DNA of 7,378 nt from an uncultured Comamonadaceae bacterium (GTDB taxonomy: Bacteria > Pseudomonadota > Gammaproteobacteria > Burkholderiales > Burkholderiaceae): contig CAMLQP010000143.1 in the NCBI GenBank assembly GCA_946482115.1, positions 1-7,378 on the forward strand, read 5' to 3'. Positions within the stretch are counted from its first letter, which is position 1, and the number at the start of each line of letters is the position of its first letter. Position numbers and translations under genes: made by a program. The notes beneath the pieces were generated by a model. That model was not told the DNA's origin, made no database searches, and saw only the letters and a program-made list of their open reading frames with translations. Of the stretch, positions 5,706 through 7,378 are shown one piece after another.

Positions 5706-6068
5706 ATGCATTCCATTCTGGCCGTGGACGATTCGGCATCGATGCGCAAGATGGTGTCGTTCACCCTGGTGGGCGCGGGCTTCAAGGTGGTGGAAGCCGT
5801 GGACGGCCAGGACGCCTTCGAGAAGGCGCAGACACAGCATTTCGACCTGGTGCTGACCGATCAGAACATGCCGCGCATGGACGGCCTGGGCCTGACGCGC
5901 AAGCTGCGCGAGCACCCCAAGTTCAAGACCACGCCCATCCTGATACTGACCACCGAGTCGAGCGACCAGATGAAGCAGGCGGGCCGCCTGGCCGGAGCAA
6001 CCGGCTGGCTGGTCAAGCCCTTCGACCCCCACCGCCTCATCGAGGTGATCCAGAAAGTCATCCGCTGA
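5706..6068 (+). CDS. cheY: Chemotaxis response regulator CheY
   Basis: This 120-residue protein is a single receiver domain with no output domain. It carries phosphate from CheA to the flagellar switch (FliM/FliN), changing rotation. The expected residues are all present: D8/D9 for Mg2+ binding, phosphoacceptor D52 in LTDQNMPRMDG, T82/T83 in LILTTES and K104 in WLVKPF. The aromatic switch position (Tyr106 in E. coli) is W101. The LTTES plus GWLVKPF pattern is typical of the CheY copies encoded next to cheA in many proteobacteria, rather than the E. coli-like copy next to cheZ. Another CheY elsewhere in the genome is therefore likely. It has a good ribosome binding site, is 24 bases after the CheZ-like gene and 12 bases before cheA, so all three are probably co-transcribed. 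Confidence 0.95.
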   Translation: MHSILAVDDSASMRKMVSFTLVGAGFKVVEAVDGQDAFEKAQTQHFDLVLTDQNMPRMDGLGLTRKLREHPKFKTTPILILTTESSDQMKQAGRLAGATGWLVKPFDPHRLIEVIQKVIR

Positions 6069-6080
6069 GCGGCCCCGCCC

Positions 6081-7378
6081 ATGAGTGACGATAGCAACAA
6101 GAACGACTCGTTCGACCTGACCCAGTTCTACCAGATCTTCTTCGAGGAGGCTGGCGAGAACCTGGAACAGATGGAACAGTTGCTGCTGAACCTGGACATC
6201 GAGAACGCGGACGACGAGGAGCTCAACGCGATCTTCCGCTGCGCGCACTCGATCAAGGGCGGCGCGGCCACCTTCGGCTTTGCCGATGTGGCCGAGATGA
6301 CGCACCAGATGGAGTCGCTGCTGGACAAGCTGCGCCGCCACGAGCTGACCCTGACCTCGCCCATGGTGGACGTGCTGCTGGAGGCCTCCGATGTGCTCAA
6401 GGGCCTGCTGGGCCGGCACCAGGGCCTGCACGACGAGGTGGTGGACACCTCCGATCTGGTCAACCGCATCCGCGTGCTCGGCAGCGGCGGTGGCGTGCCG
6501 GCACCCGCTCCCGTGGTCCAGGCGCCCCCGCCTCCTCCACCGCCACCGGCCCCGGCGGGGCAGCGCCGCCTGCGCGCGGTCATCGGCCCGCTGGACGACC
6601 TGTCGGCGGCTGACCCGGTCAAGGACCTGTTCCGCGACATCGTGGGCCTCGGCCAGGTCGAAACCGAATCGGTCGAGGGGCAGAACAAGGTCTACGTCTT
6701 CACGACCTCCAGTTCGGACGCCGATCTGCTGGACCTGTTCGCCTTCCACGTCGCCAAGGAGAAGATTGCGCTGCACGACAGCGCGGCTGCGGCGCCAGTG
6801 CCCTCGCCGGCACCGGCACCAGTGGCAGCCCCGGCCCCCGCCATGCTGGAGCGTTCCAGCAGCGGCGACATCGAGCAAGGCTACGGCCTCTATGCCGGCG
6901 CGCCGGGCAGCCCGGTGGCCGGCACCACCACCACGGCCAGCGGCGAAACCACCGCCAACGACGACCTGATCCAGGGCTATGGCCTGTTCGCCGGCGCTCC
7001 GGGCAACCCGTTGACGGCCGAAGGTCATGCCGCGGCGCACGAGGCGGCGATCCAGGCTGCCACCGGCGATGCCCGCCCGGCGGCGGGCGGCGCCAAGACC
7101 GCGTCCAAGGCCGCGGCGGCGGCCTCCCTCGAGAACACCACGCTGCGGGTGTCGGTCAGCAAGATCGACCAGCTGATCAACCAGGTGGGTGAGCTCGTGA
7201 TCACCCAGGCCATGCTGGCCCAGAACAGCCGCATCCTGGACCCGGCCATCAACCAGCTGCTGCTGGCGGGCCTGGCCGACCTGGAGCGCAACACCCGCGA
7301 CCTGCAGGAATCGGTGATGTCCATCCGCATGATTCCCATGTCGGTGGTGTTCAGCCGCTTCCCGCGCATGCTGCGCGA
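6081..7378 (+). CDS. cheA: Chemotaxis histidine kinase CheA, N-terminal part (3' truncated by the window)
   Basis: CheA is the kinase of the chemoreceptor array. It autophosphorylates on a histidine and passes the phosphate to CheY and CheB. The window holds 432 codons. An HPt (P1) domain at about 10-133 has the phosphorylated H56 in CAHSIKGGAATFG. A linker with eight consecutive prolines (149-156) follows. A P2-like CheY/CheB-docking domain lies at about 163-232. A long Ala/Pro linker follows, with two copies of QGYGL(Y/F)AGAPG. The start of the P3 dimerisation domain (about 353 onward, LRVSVSKIDQLINQVGELV) comes last. The P4 kinase and P5 CheW-binding domains lie beyond the window. The ATG at 6081, giving MSDDSNKND, is 12 bases after cheY, with only a weak GAGCGG as ribosome binding site, so coupling to cheY is likely. 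Confidence 0.97.
   Translation, partial: MSDDSNKNDSFDLTQFYQIFFEEAGENLEQMEQLLLNLDIENADDEELNAIFRCAHSIKGGAATFGFADVAEMTHQMESLLDKLRRHELTLTSPMVDVLLEASDVLKGLLGRHQGLHDEVVDTSDLVNRIRVLGSGGGVPAPAPVVQAPPPPPPPPAPAGQRRLRAVIGPLDDLSAADPVKDLFRDIVGLGQVETESVEGQNKVYVFTTSSSDADLLDLFAFHVAKEKIALHDSAAAAPVPSPAPAPVAAPAPAMLERSSSGDIEQGYGLYAGAPGSPVAGTTTTASGETTANDDLIQGYGLFAGAPGNPLTAEGHAAAHEAAIQAATGDARPAAGGAKTASKAAAAASLENTTLRVSVSKIDQLINQVGELVITQAMLAQNSRILDPAINQLLLAGLADLERNTRDLQESVMSIRMIPMSVVFSRFPRMLR
6876..7010 (+). repeat. Duplicated QGYGL(Y/F)AGAPGxP motif inside cheA
   Basis: CheA residues 266-278 (QGYGLYAGAPGSP, bases 6876-6914) and 298-310 (QGYGLFAGAPGNP, bases 6972-7010) differ at only two of 13 positions and are 32 residues apart. 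They lie in an otherwise low-complexity linker between the P2-like and P3 domains. Each is preceded by an acidic/Ile-rich stretch (GDIE, DDLI). The conservation of a Gly/aromatic motif in a linker suggests a short binding or docking motif. I know of no assigned function. Confidence 0.7.

Noticed and set aside
5700..7040. A 446-codon open frame on the minus strand opposite cheY and cheA
   Set aside because: It lies antisense to two certain genes. Its product is Arg/His/Gln-rich without domains, as expected from GC-rich codon bias on the opposite strand.

Overview
The window is a high-GC stretch, roughly 65-70% G+C by eye in the genes where I counted, of a flagellated Gram-negative bacterium. 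The gene order fliM-fliN-fliO-fliP-fliQ-fliR, the protein sequences, and a GC-rich intergenic repeat that I recall from Comamonadaceae chromosomes all point to Betaproteobacteria, order Burkholderiales, most likely family Comamonadaceae (Acidovorax/Comamonas-like). The genus cannot be fixed from the sequence alone. This is chromosomal core motility DNA. I see no transposase, phage gene, tRNA, rRNA or CRISPR.

Region 1 (1-3306, + strand) is the end of a flagellar operon. It holds the C-terminal two thirds of FliM and a complete FliN (the C-ring switch), then FliO, FliP, FliQ and FliR, the membrane core of the flagellar type III export apparatus. The genes overlap or lie within about 11 bases of each other. 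The exception is a 100-base gap before fliR, which carries a GC-rich palindromic repeat-like sequence.

Region 2 (3307-5018, - strand) is a two-gene two-component operon pointing back at fliR. The kinase is soluble, with an N-terminal receiver domain followed by a HisKA_3/HATPase core. It overlaps by 4 bases a NarL/FixJ-type response regulator. The regulator stop codon directly abuts the fliR stop codon, with no base between them. The 5' end of the kinase gene and its upstream region are markedly AT-richer than the rest, and the kinase appears to start at TTG.

Region 3 (5019-7378, + strand) starts with a 153-base divergent intergenic region and continues into a chemotaxis operon. Its genes are a small protein with CheZ-like catalytic and C-terminal motifs, a single-domain CheY, and the first 432 codons of CheA, which runs off the window. 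CheA phosphorylates CheY, CheY-P binds FliM/FliN at the motor, and the CheZ-like protein is a candidate phosphatase closing the loop. Several parts of one motility circuit are therefore encoded side by side.

The most interesting points are the short CheZ-like protein next to cheY, the receiver-kinase/NarL pair lodged between export and chemotaxis genes, the repeat before fliR, and a duplicated GYGL(F/Y)AGAPG motif in the CheA linker. I found no clear case for a wholly new system.
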